Positions 17,184 through 25,514 of a DNA stretch of 64,000 nucleotides are shown piece after piece. The stretch's first letter is position 1; each line of letters begins with the position of its first letter. Source of the stretch: an uncultured Christensenella sp. (lineage in GTDB: Bacteria > Bacillota > Clostridia > Christensenellales > CAG-917). The position numbers were made by a program, and so were the translations under genes. Location of the stretch: assembly GCA_910584155.1 (NCBI GenBank), contig CAJTYG010000010.1, forward strand, positions 8,221-72,220, written 5' to 3'. The notes below the pieces were generated by a model. It was not told the DNA's origin. It saw nothing but the letters and a program-made list of their open reading frames with translations, and made no database searches.

Positions 17184-17768
17184 TTATAACACTATTCTTG
17201 ACGCAAGCGCTCTTGACAGAGTGCTTTCATCAGCGTATTCTATCACGCTGCCCTCCGGCAGACCTCTTGCGATACGGGTGCATTTTATGCCGAGCGGCTT
17301 TATCAATCTTGCAAGATACATCGCCGTCGCCTCGCCCTCCACGTCGGGGTTGGTCGCCAAAATGACCTCGTCAACACCGTTTAAACGTGCGATGAGCTCT
17401 TTTATACGCAAATCGTCGGGACCTATATGCTCAAGTGGAGAGATGACGCCGCCGAGCACGTGATATACGCCCTTAAAGTCCTTTACCTTTTCGAGCGCAA
17501 TGATGTCCTTTGGCTCCTTGACCACGCAAATGACGCTCTTGTCACGTGTGGCGCAGATGTCGCAGACGTCGTTTTCGGTATAATTGCCGCATATGCTGCA
17601 AAAATGCACCTCGCTTTTGACGGTCTTTATTGCCTCGATAAGTGCGTCCACGTCCTCTTGAGGCGCATTTAAAAGATGATATGCGTATCTCGCCGCAGTC
17701 TTTTCACCCACGGACGGAAGCTTTCCAAGCTGCGCAATCAGGTTTGCAAGCGGTTCGATATATCTCAT
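17184..17768 (-). CDS. recR: Recombination mediator protein RecR
   Basis: 194 aa, standard length. RecR acts with RecF/RecO to load RecA on gapped DNA. The helix-hairpin-helix region (LGKLPSVGEKTAARYAYHLL), the C4 zinc finger (CSICGNYTENDVCDIC) and the TOPRIM domain (VVKEPKDIIALE...LATNPDVEGEATA) are in the expected order. It follows ybaB by 10 bp in the conserved dnaX-ybaB-recR order. Confidence 0.97.
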   Translation of the reverse strand: MRYIEPLANLIAQLGKLPSVGEKTAARYAYHLLNAPQEDVDALIEAIKTVKSEVHFCSICGNYTENDVCDICATRDKSVICVVKEPKDIIALEKVKDFKGVYHVLGGVISPLEHIGPDDLRIKELIARLNGVDEVILATNPDVEGEATAMYLARLIKPLGIKCTRIARGLPEGSVIEYADESTLSRALASRIVL

Positions 17769-17778
17769 ACTGCACCGA

Positions 17779-18102
17779 TCACATCAATCCGGACATTCCG
17801 CCAAGCGGTCCCATAATTTCCTTTGCAACGTCGTCCGCCTGCTTCACAGCGTCGTTGAGCGCCGCAAGTACAAGATCCTCAAGCATTTCAACGTCGTCGG
17901 GATCGACCGCTTCGGGCTTGATAGACACAGCTACGGGCGTTTTATCCGCCGTCATAGTTATCTCTACCATTCCGCCACCCGCAACGCCTGTGACCTCTGT
18001 CTCAGCGATCTGCTGCTGCGCCTCCTGCATCTTTTTTTGCATTTGCTGCGCCTGACGCATAAGCTGTTGCATATTGCCGCCGCCAAATCCACCGTAAGCC
18101 AT
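17779..18102 (-). CDS. ybaB: YbaB/EbfC nucleoid-associated protein
   Basis: About 107 aa. A Gly-rich start (MAYGGFGGGNMQQLMRQAQQ), an amphipathic helix and the typical VTGVAGGGMVEITMT strand pair are followed by the EMLEDLVLAALNDAVK helix. It binds DNA as a dimer. I use the ATG at 18102 (GGAGG 8 bases upstream) instead of the in-frame ATG at 18117. Confidence 0.95.
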   Translation of the reverse strand: MAYGGFGGGNMQQLMRQAQQMQKKMQEAQQQIAETEVTGVAGGGMVEITMTADKTPVAVSIKPEAVDPDDVEMLEDLVLAALNDAVKQADDVAKEIMGPLGGMSGLM

Positions 18103-18175
18103 AATTTGTTCCTCCAAATAATTTGTTAATAGTTTTCACCCAAAGGTGATTTAAATTTTGATATCTTTCCTTGCT

Positions 18176-19678
18176 CTATATTATTTCCACAGCCTTGCCG
18201 AACATCTCTTTTATGTACGGCACCGCCTTATCTTTGTCGATGTGCTTCACCTCTCTTACGACAAGCGCAAGCCCCTTTGCGATAGGCAACGCCGCAAACG
18301 ACTCCTTAAGCACACTCATATTGTCGCTGTCGCAGATGATATCATAAGTGCCGCTGTCTGCGACGTTTATGCAAAATTCCTTTTCGGTCAGCTCAAAGCG
18401 ACAAGTCCCCAAAGTTATCGCCAAAACGGAATAGCTGCGCCGCTTCAGCTCGGACGACAGATGCACCCACACCTGCATTGCGTCCTTTATTGCAGGTGTG
18501 CTATTAAAACCCGAGGGCCGCCCTCCCGAGCTCAATGCCCTTTCGAGTTTTGCTATCCTTGCTTGAAGTTCCTCTATCCTTGCACCATCTTCCACACTCA
18601 GACAGGCGGAAATAAGCGCACCTTCAAACAGAATTCTGTGCTGAACGGAATATCTGAGTTCCCCTTCCAGTCCGCTCATGATCTTCATTATATTCATAAG
18701 ACGGGCGGACGGATATTTGTTTGCCATTTCGGCAAGCCTCCCAAAAATGCTCTCGGGCAACGCAAGCAACTGCTTTGCGCCCGAGCAGGTCTTTATAAAC
18801 AGGATATTTCTGAACAGCGTCGCAAGATCGTTTGCAAGCACGGGTATGCTTTTGCCGAGGTCGCAAAGTGCGGCGGCTATCTTCAATGCGCTGTCAGTAT
18901 TGCCGTCCGCAATAGCGGCGCCAAGCTCCTGCAAACGCTGCGGATCGGATGCGCCCAACACCTCGAGCACTCCGCCGTAGGTGACGTTGCCGTCGCAATA
19001 GCTTACGCACGTATCGGCGATAGACAAAGCGTCACGCACACTGCCTGCGCCTGCGGAAGCGATAAGCTCAAGCGCCTCACGTTCATACTTTACGCCGATA
19101 TCGTCAAATACGTTTGCTACGTGCTTTGCAAGCACGGCGTTTGACACAAGACGGAAATCAAACCTGAGACAGCGGGAAAGTATCGTCGCAGGTATTTGAT
19201 GTATCTCTGTCGTGGCGAGTATAAATATTGCATGCTCGGGCGGCTCTTCAAGCGTTTTCAGCAAAGCGTTGAATGCTGCTTTTGAAAGCATATGCACTTC
19301 GTCGACGATGTAAACCTTGTATCTGCCCACGGTGGGCGGAAAGTTTATCTTGTCCGTCAAATCTCTTATCTGATCGACAGAGTTGTTTGAAGCGGCGTCG
19401 ATTTCGAGGATGTCAAAATTAGTGGGATTTGCAAGCTCGACGCAGTTTGCGCATTTGCCGCAGGGCGAGCCGTCGACGGGACTTAAACAGTTGACCGCTC
19501 TTGCAAATATCTTTGCTACAGAAGTCTTGCCCGTGCCTCTCGTGCCCGTAAAAATATACGCATGTCCAACGTTATCGTGAGCTATCTGATTTTTGAGCGT
19601 GCGCACGATATGATCCTGCCCGATGACCTTGTCAAACGTATCGGGACGGTATTTTCTGTAAAGTGATGTGTAAGCCAT
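18176..19678 (-). CDS. dnaX: DNA polymerase III subunit gamma/tau
   Basis: 500 aa clamp-loader ATPase. Walker A is GTRGTGKTS, the zinc module is CGKCANCVELANPTNFDILE, and the Walker B region is YIVDEVHMLSKAAFNALLKTLEEPP, followed by SRC-type sensor LSRCLRFDF. The tau C-terminus is short. It is the first gene of the dnaX-ybaB-recR group. No strong ribosome binding site is seen before the ATG at 19678. The upstream 200 bp hold no RNA gene that I can see. Confidence 0.96.
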   Translation of the reverse strand: MAYTSLYRKYRPDTFDKVIGQDHIVRTLKNQIAHDNVGHAYIFTGTRGTGKTSVAKIFARAVNCLSPVDGSPCGKCANCVELANPTNFDILEIDAASNNSVDQIRDLTDKINFPPTVGRYKVYIVDEVHMLSKAAFNALLKTLEEPPEHAIFILATTEIHQIPATILSRCLRFDFRLVSNAVLAKHVANVFDDIGVKYEREALELIASAGAGSVRDALSIADTCVSYCDGNVTYGGVLEVLGASDPQRLQELGAAIADGNTDSALKIAAALCDLGKSIPVLANDLATLFRNILFIKTCSGAKQLLALPESIFGRLAEMANKYPSARLMNIMKIMSGLEGELRYSVQHRILFEGALISACLSVEDGARIEELQARIAKLERALSSGGRPSGFNSTPAIKDAMQVWVHLSSELKRRSYSVLAITLGTCRFELTEKEFCINVADSGTYDIICDSDNMSVLKESFAALPIAKGLALVVREVKHIDKDKAVPYIKEMFGKAVEII

Positions 19679-19883
19679 AGTCAGTATTATAAACTATTAT
19701 CTTAAATAAGGCAATAATAAATTGTTTTTATAATGCTTTTCAAATATTTGACTGCATAAGAAAACTCCGCTTAAAACCACGGCTTATGTTTTTACAATTC
19801 TAAATGCAACGCCGAAAACTAAAATACAATGAAATTGTAAAGCACGTTAGACTTTATCAATTATCAGCCCAATCAAGCGTATC

Positions 19884-20366
19884 TTATTTTTCTTGCTTAA
19901 GCTTTTTAAACAGCTTTTCCAGAACCTTGTCGGTTGTCATAAATTCCATATCCAAAGCTATAGCTTGCTCAACCATTTCTCTGTCCGCCTTTACAATAGC
20001 TCCCACCGATTCGTCTTCAACCTCTGCAGGCGGCACGTCAATAGGCACATATTCGGGCAAATTTGACGCATCCCCCAAGGACATATAAAAATCCATATAC
20101 GACAACTCTTCGCCGTCAGCGCCACGATACATACTTGCCATCAAGCCGCCCCACGACCGCATACTTGCTCTAAAGCACGTGCCGTCGGAAAACACAGGCA
20201 TCCCTGTCAAAGCGTTTTGATGTTCTTCGCCCGAAAAAACATAGTGATGCTTTGCAATTTCATCTTCAATCAACGAAATGACAATTCCCACTTCTTCACG
20301 GTTTAATTTTTTTGTTTTATAAGGTGCGTCAAAATATGTCCAGCCCACGACTGTCAGATTTTCCAT
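19884..20366 (-). CDS. Hypothetical protein, 160 aa
   Basis: Not recognised. A soluble protein without signal peptide. The N-terminal half contains VGWTYFDAPYKTKKLNREE and a Trp/Gly-rich MRSWGGLMASMYRGADGEE. The C-terminus is a charged helix. I start at the ATG at 20366 because GGGAGG lies 8 bases before it; the frame reaches 20396. It is apparently monocistronic, with no clear terminator. Confidence 0.75.
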   Translation of the reverse strand: MENLTVVGWTYFDAPYKTKKLNREEVGIVISLIEDEIAKHHYVFSGEEHQNALTGMPVFSDGTCFRASMRSWGGLMASMYRGADGEELSYMDFYMSLGDASNLPEYVPIDVPPAEVEDESVGAIVKADREMVEQAIALDMEFMTTDKVLEKLFKKLKQEK

Positions 20367-20487
20367 ATTTAAATCCTCCCAATTTTCTGTTTTCATTTAT
20401 TATACAAAACGATTATTCCTATGTCAATGTTTAATATAAAAGCACTGATTTATGCTGTTTTTAGCTCAACATCAAAGCTGCATAGAA

Positions 20488-21207
20488 TCAAGATATATTG
20501 AGAGCTTGCCTGCACATCACAAGCTGCACAAGCGCATAGCGTATGGAAGAAACAAATTGAGCCGTATTGTCCGACCGCTTTATGTTTTGCAAAAGCGCTA
20601 TGGCAGTGATAAGCGCAAGCTTTACTTCGGTTATCTGCGGGCTGTCACTGTCTGCGGCTTTTTGATAGAAAACAGCTTTTATATCCTCAATTTGAGATGT
20701 TAAAACCTGTATTTGCGTGATTGCGTCCTGTTTTTCAATGGTGCTGTCAGACAGATTATTTGCCGTTTCATACAAGCCGTCAAACGCAAGCTTATAATAT
20801 TCTAACGCAGCCTGCACGGCACTCTTTAAATCGCCCGCCCATTTGAGCTTGCTCGACTTTATACTAATTTGCTTTACATACGTGCCGCTTTCGCCAAGCG
20901 CAGCCTGCACACTTTTTGCCGTGTCCTCGTCGTAATAAACGGCATAGATTATCTCTATCGTATCGCCGTCAACGATATATCCTGCGCCGCCTCTGCCCTT
21001 TATCAGATCCGCCGTAGCCCTTGCGAGCGTCATATCCGTGTATCCGCCCACCGCCACAGCATAAACGTCCTCACTCTCGCTCTTGCCAAAGGACACCACA
21101 CTCAATATGCCGTCGCCTGAAAACACCGAGCAAAGCCCAATAGTCAGCATAAAGCAAAGCACTATCGTGCAAACAACGATGATATTTTCCTTTGAGGACT
21201 TGCGCAT
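20488..21207 (-). CDS. SPOR-like membrane-anchored protein
   Basis: 239 aa. One N-terminal membrane anchor (about residues 10-30) is followed by a segment VYAVAVGGYTDMTLARATADLIKGRGGAGYI that has the beta-alpha pattern of a SPOR/peptidoglycan-binding repeat. The rest is helical. It resembles sporulation-related SPOR proteins of Clostridia, but the match is by eye only. It is probably extracytoplasmic. Confidence 0.65.
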   Translation of the reverse strand: MRKSSKENIIVVCTIVLCFMLTIGLCSVFSGDGILSVVSFGKSESEDVYAVAVGGYTDMTLARATADLIKGRGGAGYIVDGDTIEIIYAVYYDEDTAKSVQAALGESGTYVKQISIKSSKLKWAGDLKSAVQAALEYYKLAFDGLYETANNLSDSTIEKQDAITQIQVLTSQIEDIKAVFYQKAADSDSPQITEVKLALITAIALLQNIKRSDNTAQFVSSIRYALVQLVMCRQALNIS

Positions 21208-21310
21208 AATAAATACTACTGCGAAAAATGCAATTTAATGCACATAAAATAAGAATCCGACTTACTAATCGGATCCTATTTATTAAATCAAATTCAAGTG
21301 AATTTTCACA

Positions 21311-22438
21311 TCAATCCGGCATAAACGGCATAAATTTCAATACTCCAATTAAGCAGTTTATAACGGCTACGACAAATCCAATAATACCAAATATGATTAT
21401 GGGTAAAAAATATGATTTTGTATCTTTTAATTCCATTATATTTACTTTATCATTAGATGAGTCTCTTAATTTAAATCCGTTTTCATAAACACGCTTAGAC
21501 GCTTGAATACACATAAATACGAGCAATGTCACCTCAGCTATAACAAATATAATCATACCTGTTATAATGAAACCAAGCCATAACGAACGACTACTTAAAG
21601 CATAACTAGAAGCATAAGATGGATTATTGTATCTTGAAAACAATATCGTATTAAGAGATATAAATTCACCCCATATCAAAGCACAAAATGCCAAAACTAA
21701 AAGGGCTCCGCCTAAATGTAATTTTCTATCTTTTTCCTTTGCCTGTTGCAAATCATTCTCATAATTATTATTTTTTACAAAATTAAAAGCACCTGCGACC
21801 TTTCCCGAAACTGCACTAACATAATAATCATTGCCCTCAAAAGAAAACTTATAAAAAGGGGCATACTTGCAAACAGATTTTAAATAACTACCGTTATGCT
21901 TTATAGTCCCAAAAACTTTGCCGCCTTTGGATCTAACATATTGTTTGCATTCTTTATTTATTTTCTCGTTTATGTTCCTTCCGCACTGCATTTCGTTTGC
22001 AGTCGATGACGCTTTACACTCATATAGTCTTTTTCTATCTTCATCACTCATCGGATGAGCACTATACCCGCTACCTATATACGACATTAAATGATCGCCT
22101 GCATGTGCGGATACGGATATCTTTACTTTATCATTCTCTTTAGCAGTATATGAACTGTAATCCTTATTTTCTCTTACTGTAACAGTATTACCACGCAACT
22201 CCCCAGTGTATCCTGTAGTATAAGAATATGTGTGCTCTTTTTCATATGATATGCTTTGTATTTCATATTCCTCGTCAACTTCACTGCAATATAGTAACGA
22301 CAGATTAACTTTATTCAAGTTATCTATAAATCTCAATCTAAATGCATCATCGCAGTAGTATTTACTTTTAATTTCTTTGATTAGAATATCACATGCAGTT
22401 TTAGCATCAATGTTGATGTCATAGATTTTCTTCTTCAC
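21311..22438 (-). CDS. Membrane protein of an XRE-divergent module
   Basis: 375 aa, function unknown. The N-terminal ~240 residues look soluble and are rich in Ser/Thr/Tyr/Lys. Three hydrophobic segments follow: near 245-270, 290-320 and 345-370. It is transcribed from a TTGACA-18-TAAGAT promoter whose -10 lies in the operator at 22473-22490, so the divergent XRE gene probably represses it. Its A+T-rich codon use differs from the housekeeping neighbours, suggesting an accessory origin. Confidence 0.75.
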   Translation of the reverse strand: MKKKIYDINIDAKTACDILIKEIKSKYYCDDAFRLRFIDNLNKVNLSLLYCSEVDEEYEIQSISYEKEHTYSYTTGYTGELRGNTVTVRENKDYSSYTAKENDKVKISVSAHAGDHLMSYIGSGYSAHPMSDEDRKRLYECKASSTANEMQCGRNINEKINKECKQYVRSKGGKVFGTIKHNGSYLKSVCKYAPFYKFSFEGNDYYVSAVSGKVAGAFNFVKNNNYENDLQQAKEKDRKLHLGGALLVLAFCALIWGEFISLNTILFSRYNNPSYASSYALSSRSLWLGFIITGMIIFVIAEVTLLVFMCIQASKRVYENGFKLRDSSNDKVNIMELKDTKSYFLPIIIFGIIGFVVAVINCLIGVLKFMPFMPD

Positions 22439-22472
22439 AATTAAAAACCTCTCTTGTATGAATTTTATTAAA

Positions 22473-22502
22473 ATCTTAGCATACTAAGATAAACGCTGTC
22501 AA
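22473..22502. promoter_or_regulatory. Operator and promoter between membrane protein and XRE gene
   Basis: ATCTTAGCATACTAAGAT (22473-22490) is an inverted repeat with 7-bp perfect arms. Minus-strand TTGACA (22502-22497), 18 bp, TAAGAT (22478-22473) uses the operator as its -10 region. Confidence 0.7.
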
Positions 22503-22528
22503 GTGTAAAATTTGATAAAGTAAAATAT

Positions 22529-22738
22529 ATGAATCACAAATTTGCCGAAAACTTAAAAAATCTTCGCAAACAGGAAGGATTGACACAGCCTCAGCTTGCC
22601 GAAAAAATAGGCGTCAGCAAGGGTATGATTTCTTTTTGGGAAAACGGCATTTATGAACCTACGGCTTCAAATATAGTTGTGATAGCAAAGTATTTTCACA
22701 TTTCTACCGATGAACTTTTAGATTATGACAACAACTAA
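22529..22738 (+). CDS. XRE-family transcriptional regulator
   Basis: 69 aa, one HTH_3 domain (LRKQEGLTQPQLAEKIGVSK then GMISFWENG), ending ISTDELLDYDNN. It is divergent from the 375-aa membrane protein with a palindromic operator between them. This is the same layout as the 16-kb and 60-kb modules. A local repressor role is inferred. Confidence 0.88.
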   Translation: MNHKFAENLKNLRKQEGLTQPQLAEKIGVSKGMISFWENGIYEPTASNIVVIAKYFHISTDELLDYDNN

Positions 22739-22769
22739 ATGATTACGGCATTTAAAACTACGGTATTTA

Positions 22770-22799
22770 AAAACGGCTCCGCATTTGCGAAGCCGTTTT
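22770..22799. terminator. Bidirectional terminator
   Basis: AAAACGGCTCCGC / GCGAAGCCGTTTT with one mismatch and loop ATTT, between the convergent XRE gene and groEL. Confidence 0.88.
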
Positions 22800-22818
22800 A
22801 AACCGTTTATTGTTTATC

Positions 22819-24444
22819 TCAATACATCTCGCCCATTCCGCCGCCTGCAGGCATAGCGGTTGCGGGCTCTTTGATGTCGGTCACGAGGCTCTCGGTGGTG
22901 AGTAGCGTGCTTGCAACGGAAACTGCGTTTTGCAGGGCGCTTCTTGTGACCTTTGTCGGGTCGAGTATGCCTGCCTTGACCATATCGCAGTATGTTTCGT
23001 TTGCGGCGTCAAAGCCGTAGTTTGGCTTATTTGCACGCATTATCGTATGTGCGACGATACCGCCGTCGATACCTGCGTTTGCTGCAATCTGTCTTACGGG
23101 TGCTTCAAGCGCTTTAAGCACTATCATTGCGCCTGTACGCTCGTCGCCCTCAAGCTTTGCGCACGCCTTTTTCACTGCGGGCACTATGGTGAGCAGAGCC
23201 GTTCCGCCGCCGGGGACGATACCCTCTTCGACAGCGGCACGGGTTGCGTTGAGAGCGTCCTCTATGCGGAGCTTTTTCTCTTTCATTTCCACTTCGGTTG
23301 CAGCGCCTACGCCGATGACAGCTACGCCGCCTGCGAGCTTTGCGACACGTTCCTGCAGCTTTTCTCTGTCATAATCCGAAGTCGTCTCTGCGACCTGTGC
23401 ACGCAACGACGCAACTCTTGCGGAAATTTCGGCAGGATCGCCTGCGCCGCCTACTATAGTCGTGTTGTCCTTGTCCACTACGACCGCTTTTGCTCTGCCG
23501 AGCATATCTACGTTTACGTCCTTCAGCTCATAGCCGAGATCGCTTGAAACATACGTTCCGCCTGTGAGAATTGCGATATCCTCAAGATATGCCTTTCTTC
23601 TGTCGCCAAAGCCGGGTGCCTTGACTGCGACGACGTTAAATACGCCCTTCAGCTTGTTGAGAATGATGGTCGTAAGCGCCTCGCCCTCGATGTCATCAGA
23701 AATGATGAGCAGCTTAAGATGATTTTGCAGCACCTGCTCGAGCAGAGGCAAAATTTCCTGCACGTTGCTTATCTTCTTGTCCGTGATGAGAATGACGGGG
23801 TTGTCGAGCTCGGCTATCATCTTCTCTTGATTTGTAGTGAGATAGGGCGACACATAGCCTCTGTCAAACTGCATACCCTCGACCACGTTGAGCTCGGTTG
23901 TCATAGCCTTGCCTTCCTCAATGGTGATTACGCCGTCCTTGCCAACCTTTTCCATAGCGTCGGAAATGAGCTTGCCAACGCTTTCGTCCTCTGCGGATAT
24001 GGACGCTACCTGTGCGATAGCCGTCTTATCCTCAACTTCCTTGCTTATCTTTTTGAGCTCTTCGACAGCCTTTTCCGCCGCAAAGCTTATGCCCTTTCTG
24101 AGCACTATGGGGTTTGCGCCCGCCGCCACGTTTTTCAAGCCGTCCTTGACGATAGCCTGCGCAAGCACGCACGCCGTAGTTGTGCCGTCGCCCGCAACGT
24201 CGTTAGTCTTTGTTGCGACCTCTCTGACGATCTGAGCGCCCATATTTTCAAACGGATCCTCCAAAACTATATCCTTTGCAATGGTCACGCCGTCGTTGGT
24301 GATGAGGGGGATTCCGTAGGATTTATCCAAAACCACGTTTCTGCCCTTTGGTCCGAGCGTGATTTTGACTGTATTTGCAACTGTATCGACGCCTGTTTCG
24401 AGCGCCTTTCTTGCTTCGTCGCCGTATTTAAATTGCTTTGCCAT
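22819..24444 (-). CDS. groEL: Chaperonin GroEL
   Basis: 541 aa, full length. ATP-driven folding chamber that works with GroES. The conserved start KYGDEARKALETGVD, the ATP-site GPKGRNVVLDKSYG and DGTTTACVLAQ, and a GGGMGEMY tail are all present. AAGGAGG lies before the ATG, and it is 12 bp downstream of groES in one operon under CIRCE control. Confidence 0.98.
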   Translation of the reverse strand: MAKQFKYGDEARKALETGVDTVANTVKITLGPKGRNVVLDKSYGIPLITNDGVTIAKDIVLEDPFENMGAQIVREVATKTNDVAGDGTTTACVLAQAIVKDGLKNVAAGANPIVLRKGISFAAEKAVEELKKISKEVEDKTAIAQVASISAEDESVGKLISDAMEKVGKDGVITIEEGKAMTTELNVVEGMQFDRGYVSPYLTTNQEKMIAELDNPVILITDKKISNVQEILPLLEQVLQNHLKLLIISDDIEGEALTTIILNKLKGVFNVVAVKAPGFGDRRKAYLEDIAILTGGTYVSSDLGYELKDVNVDMLGRAKAVVVDKDNTTIVGGAGDPAEISARVASLRAQVAETTSDYDREKLQERVAKLAGGVAVIGVGAATEVEMKEKKLRIEDALNATRAAVEEGIVPGGGTALLTIVPAVKKACAKLEGDERTGAMIVLKALEAPVRQIAANAGIDGGIVAHTIMRANKPNYGFDAANETYCDMVKAGILDPTKVTRSALQNAVSVASTLLTTESLVTDIKEPATAMPAGGGMGEMY

Positions 24445-24456
24445 AAAACTGCCTCC

Positions 24457-24741
24457 TTATTCGATGACGGCGAGTATATCCGCCTGTCTTACGATGACGA
24501 CTTCCTCGCCGTCTATCTTAAACTCACTGCCTGCATACTTGCTGTAAAGCACCGTATCGCCGACCTTGACCTGCATTTTGACTTCCTTGCCGTCAATCAT
24601 CCCGCCGGGACCGACAGCCACTACTGTCGCAAGCTGGGGTTTTTCTTTTGCGGCGACGGGAAGTACGATCCCGCTTGCCGTCTTTTCGTTTGCTTCGATA
24701 GCTTTGATGACTACTTTGTCAAACAATGGTTTGATTGCCAT
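24457..24741 (-). CDS. groES: Co-chaperonin GroES
   Basis: 94 aa, normal length. MAIKPLFDKVVIKAIEANE, the mobile-loop region TASGIVLPVAAKEKP, and the roof segment GPGGMIDGKEV are visible. GGAGG lies 7 bases before the ATG. It is the first gene of groESL. HrcA repression is expected from the CIRCE element in its leader. Confidence 0.98.
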   Translation of the reverse strand: MAIKPLFDKVVIKAIEANEKTASGIVLPVAAKEKPQLATVVAVGPGGMIDGKEVKMQVKVGDTVLYSKYAGSEFKIDGEEVVIVRQADILAVIE

Positions 24742-24772
24742 ATATTGCCTCCGAATTTTATTATTACAATTT

Positions 24773-24829
24773 TTAGCACTCTTCGTGCTTGATTGCTAAC
24801 AGTTTATTACATCGGCTGCCAAATGTCAA
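24773..24829 (-). promoter_or_regulatory. groESL promoter and CIRCE element
   Basis: Minus-strand TTGACA (24829-24824), 17 bp, TAAACT (24806-24801), followed by the CIRCE inverted repeat TTAGCAATC-N9-GAGTGCTAA (24799-24773), one mismatch from consensus. HrcA is the known repressor; hrcA is not in the window. Confidence 0.93.
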
Positions 24830-24953
24830 TAATTTATGCGATATTATTTTTGAAATTTTTGATAATAATAGCCAACTGCCTGTTGAATATTGTTTAAAAA
24901 TGTGATAACATTTTATCCGTCAATAAAAACACCGTATAATTTAGCGAGGGACT

Positions 24954-25403
24954 ATGGATAAGTGGGATAAGAGATTTATGGATATGGCAGGCTTTGTCTC
25001 CGGCTGGACAAGCTGCGCAAGGCAAGGCAGAGCAATAGGCGCTATCATCGTCAAGGACAAGCGCATACTTACGACGGGCTACAACGGCGCACCGTCGGGC
25101 ATCACCACCTGCCGTGAAAAGGGCTACTGTATGCGTGACAAGCTCGGCATCGAAAGCGGCACCCGTGCCGAAATGTGCTATGCCGTCCACGCCGAGCAGA
25201 ACGCCATATGTCAGGCGGCGAAGCTCGGAATATCCGTTGAGGGCGCAACGCTTTATTGCACGCATCAGCCCTGCACAATCTGCACGAGGCTGATAATCAA
25301 CAGCGGCATAACGAGAGTCGTATACAAATATCCCTATCCCGACGAGTTTTCGATGAAGCTTTTTGACGAAGCGGGTATCACTGTCGAACAGTTTGAGGAA
25401 TAG
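24954..25403 (+). CDS. Deoxycytidylate deaminase family protein
   Basis: 149 aa. Zinc-dependent deaminase of the dCMP deaminase/ComEB family: HAEQNAI supplies a zinc ligand and the proton-shuttle Glu, and QPCTICTR supplies the two Cys ligands. A second metal-like motif CREKGYCMRD is typical of bacterial dCMP deaminases. It would convert dCMP to dUMP for dTMP synthesis. GCGAGGGA precedes the ATG. A terminator follows at 25429. Confidence 0.93.
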   Translation: MDKWDKRFMDMAGFVSGWTSCARQGRAIGAIIVKDKRILTTGYNGAPSGITTCREKGYCMRDKLGIESGTRAEMCYAVHAEQNAICQAAKLGISVEGATLYCTHQPCTICTRLIINSGITRVVYKYPYPDEFSMKLFDEAGITVEQFEE

Positions 25404-25428
25404 ACGGTTTTAAAAATGAAATATAACA

Positions 25429-25463
25429 AAAAGAGCGGACGTCACTAAGATTTCCGCTCTTTT
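25429..25463. terminator. Bidirectional terminator
   Basis: AAAAGAGCGGA (25429-25439) pairs with TCCGCTCTTTT (25453-25463) around a 13-base loop, between convergent genes. Confidence 0.85.
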
Positions 25464-25514
25464 ATCGTCTTTTTGATTATCCTTAATTGTTGCGCTTGCT
25501 TTGTCAATTTACTT

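Noticed and set aside
18158..19144. 328-codon plus ORF opposite dnaX
   Set aside because: Antisense of dnaX with implausible composition.
19679..19883. SRP RNA or tRNA upstream of dnaX, as seen in some Firmicutes
   Set aside because: No conserved SRP apical loop or cloverleaf can be traced; the region is plain AT-rich sequence.
23719..24792. Long plus-strand ORF (357 codons) opposite groEL/groES
   Set aside because: It is the antisense shadow of highly biased groESL codons; the encoded protein is Cys/His/Leu-rich without motifs.
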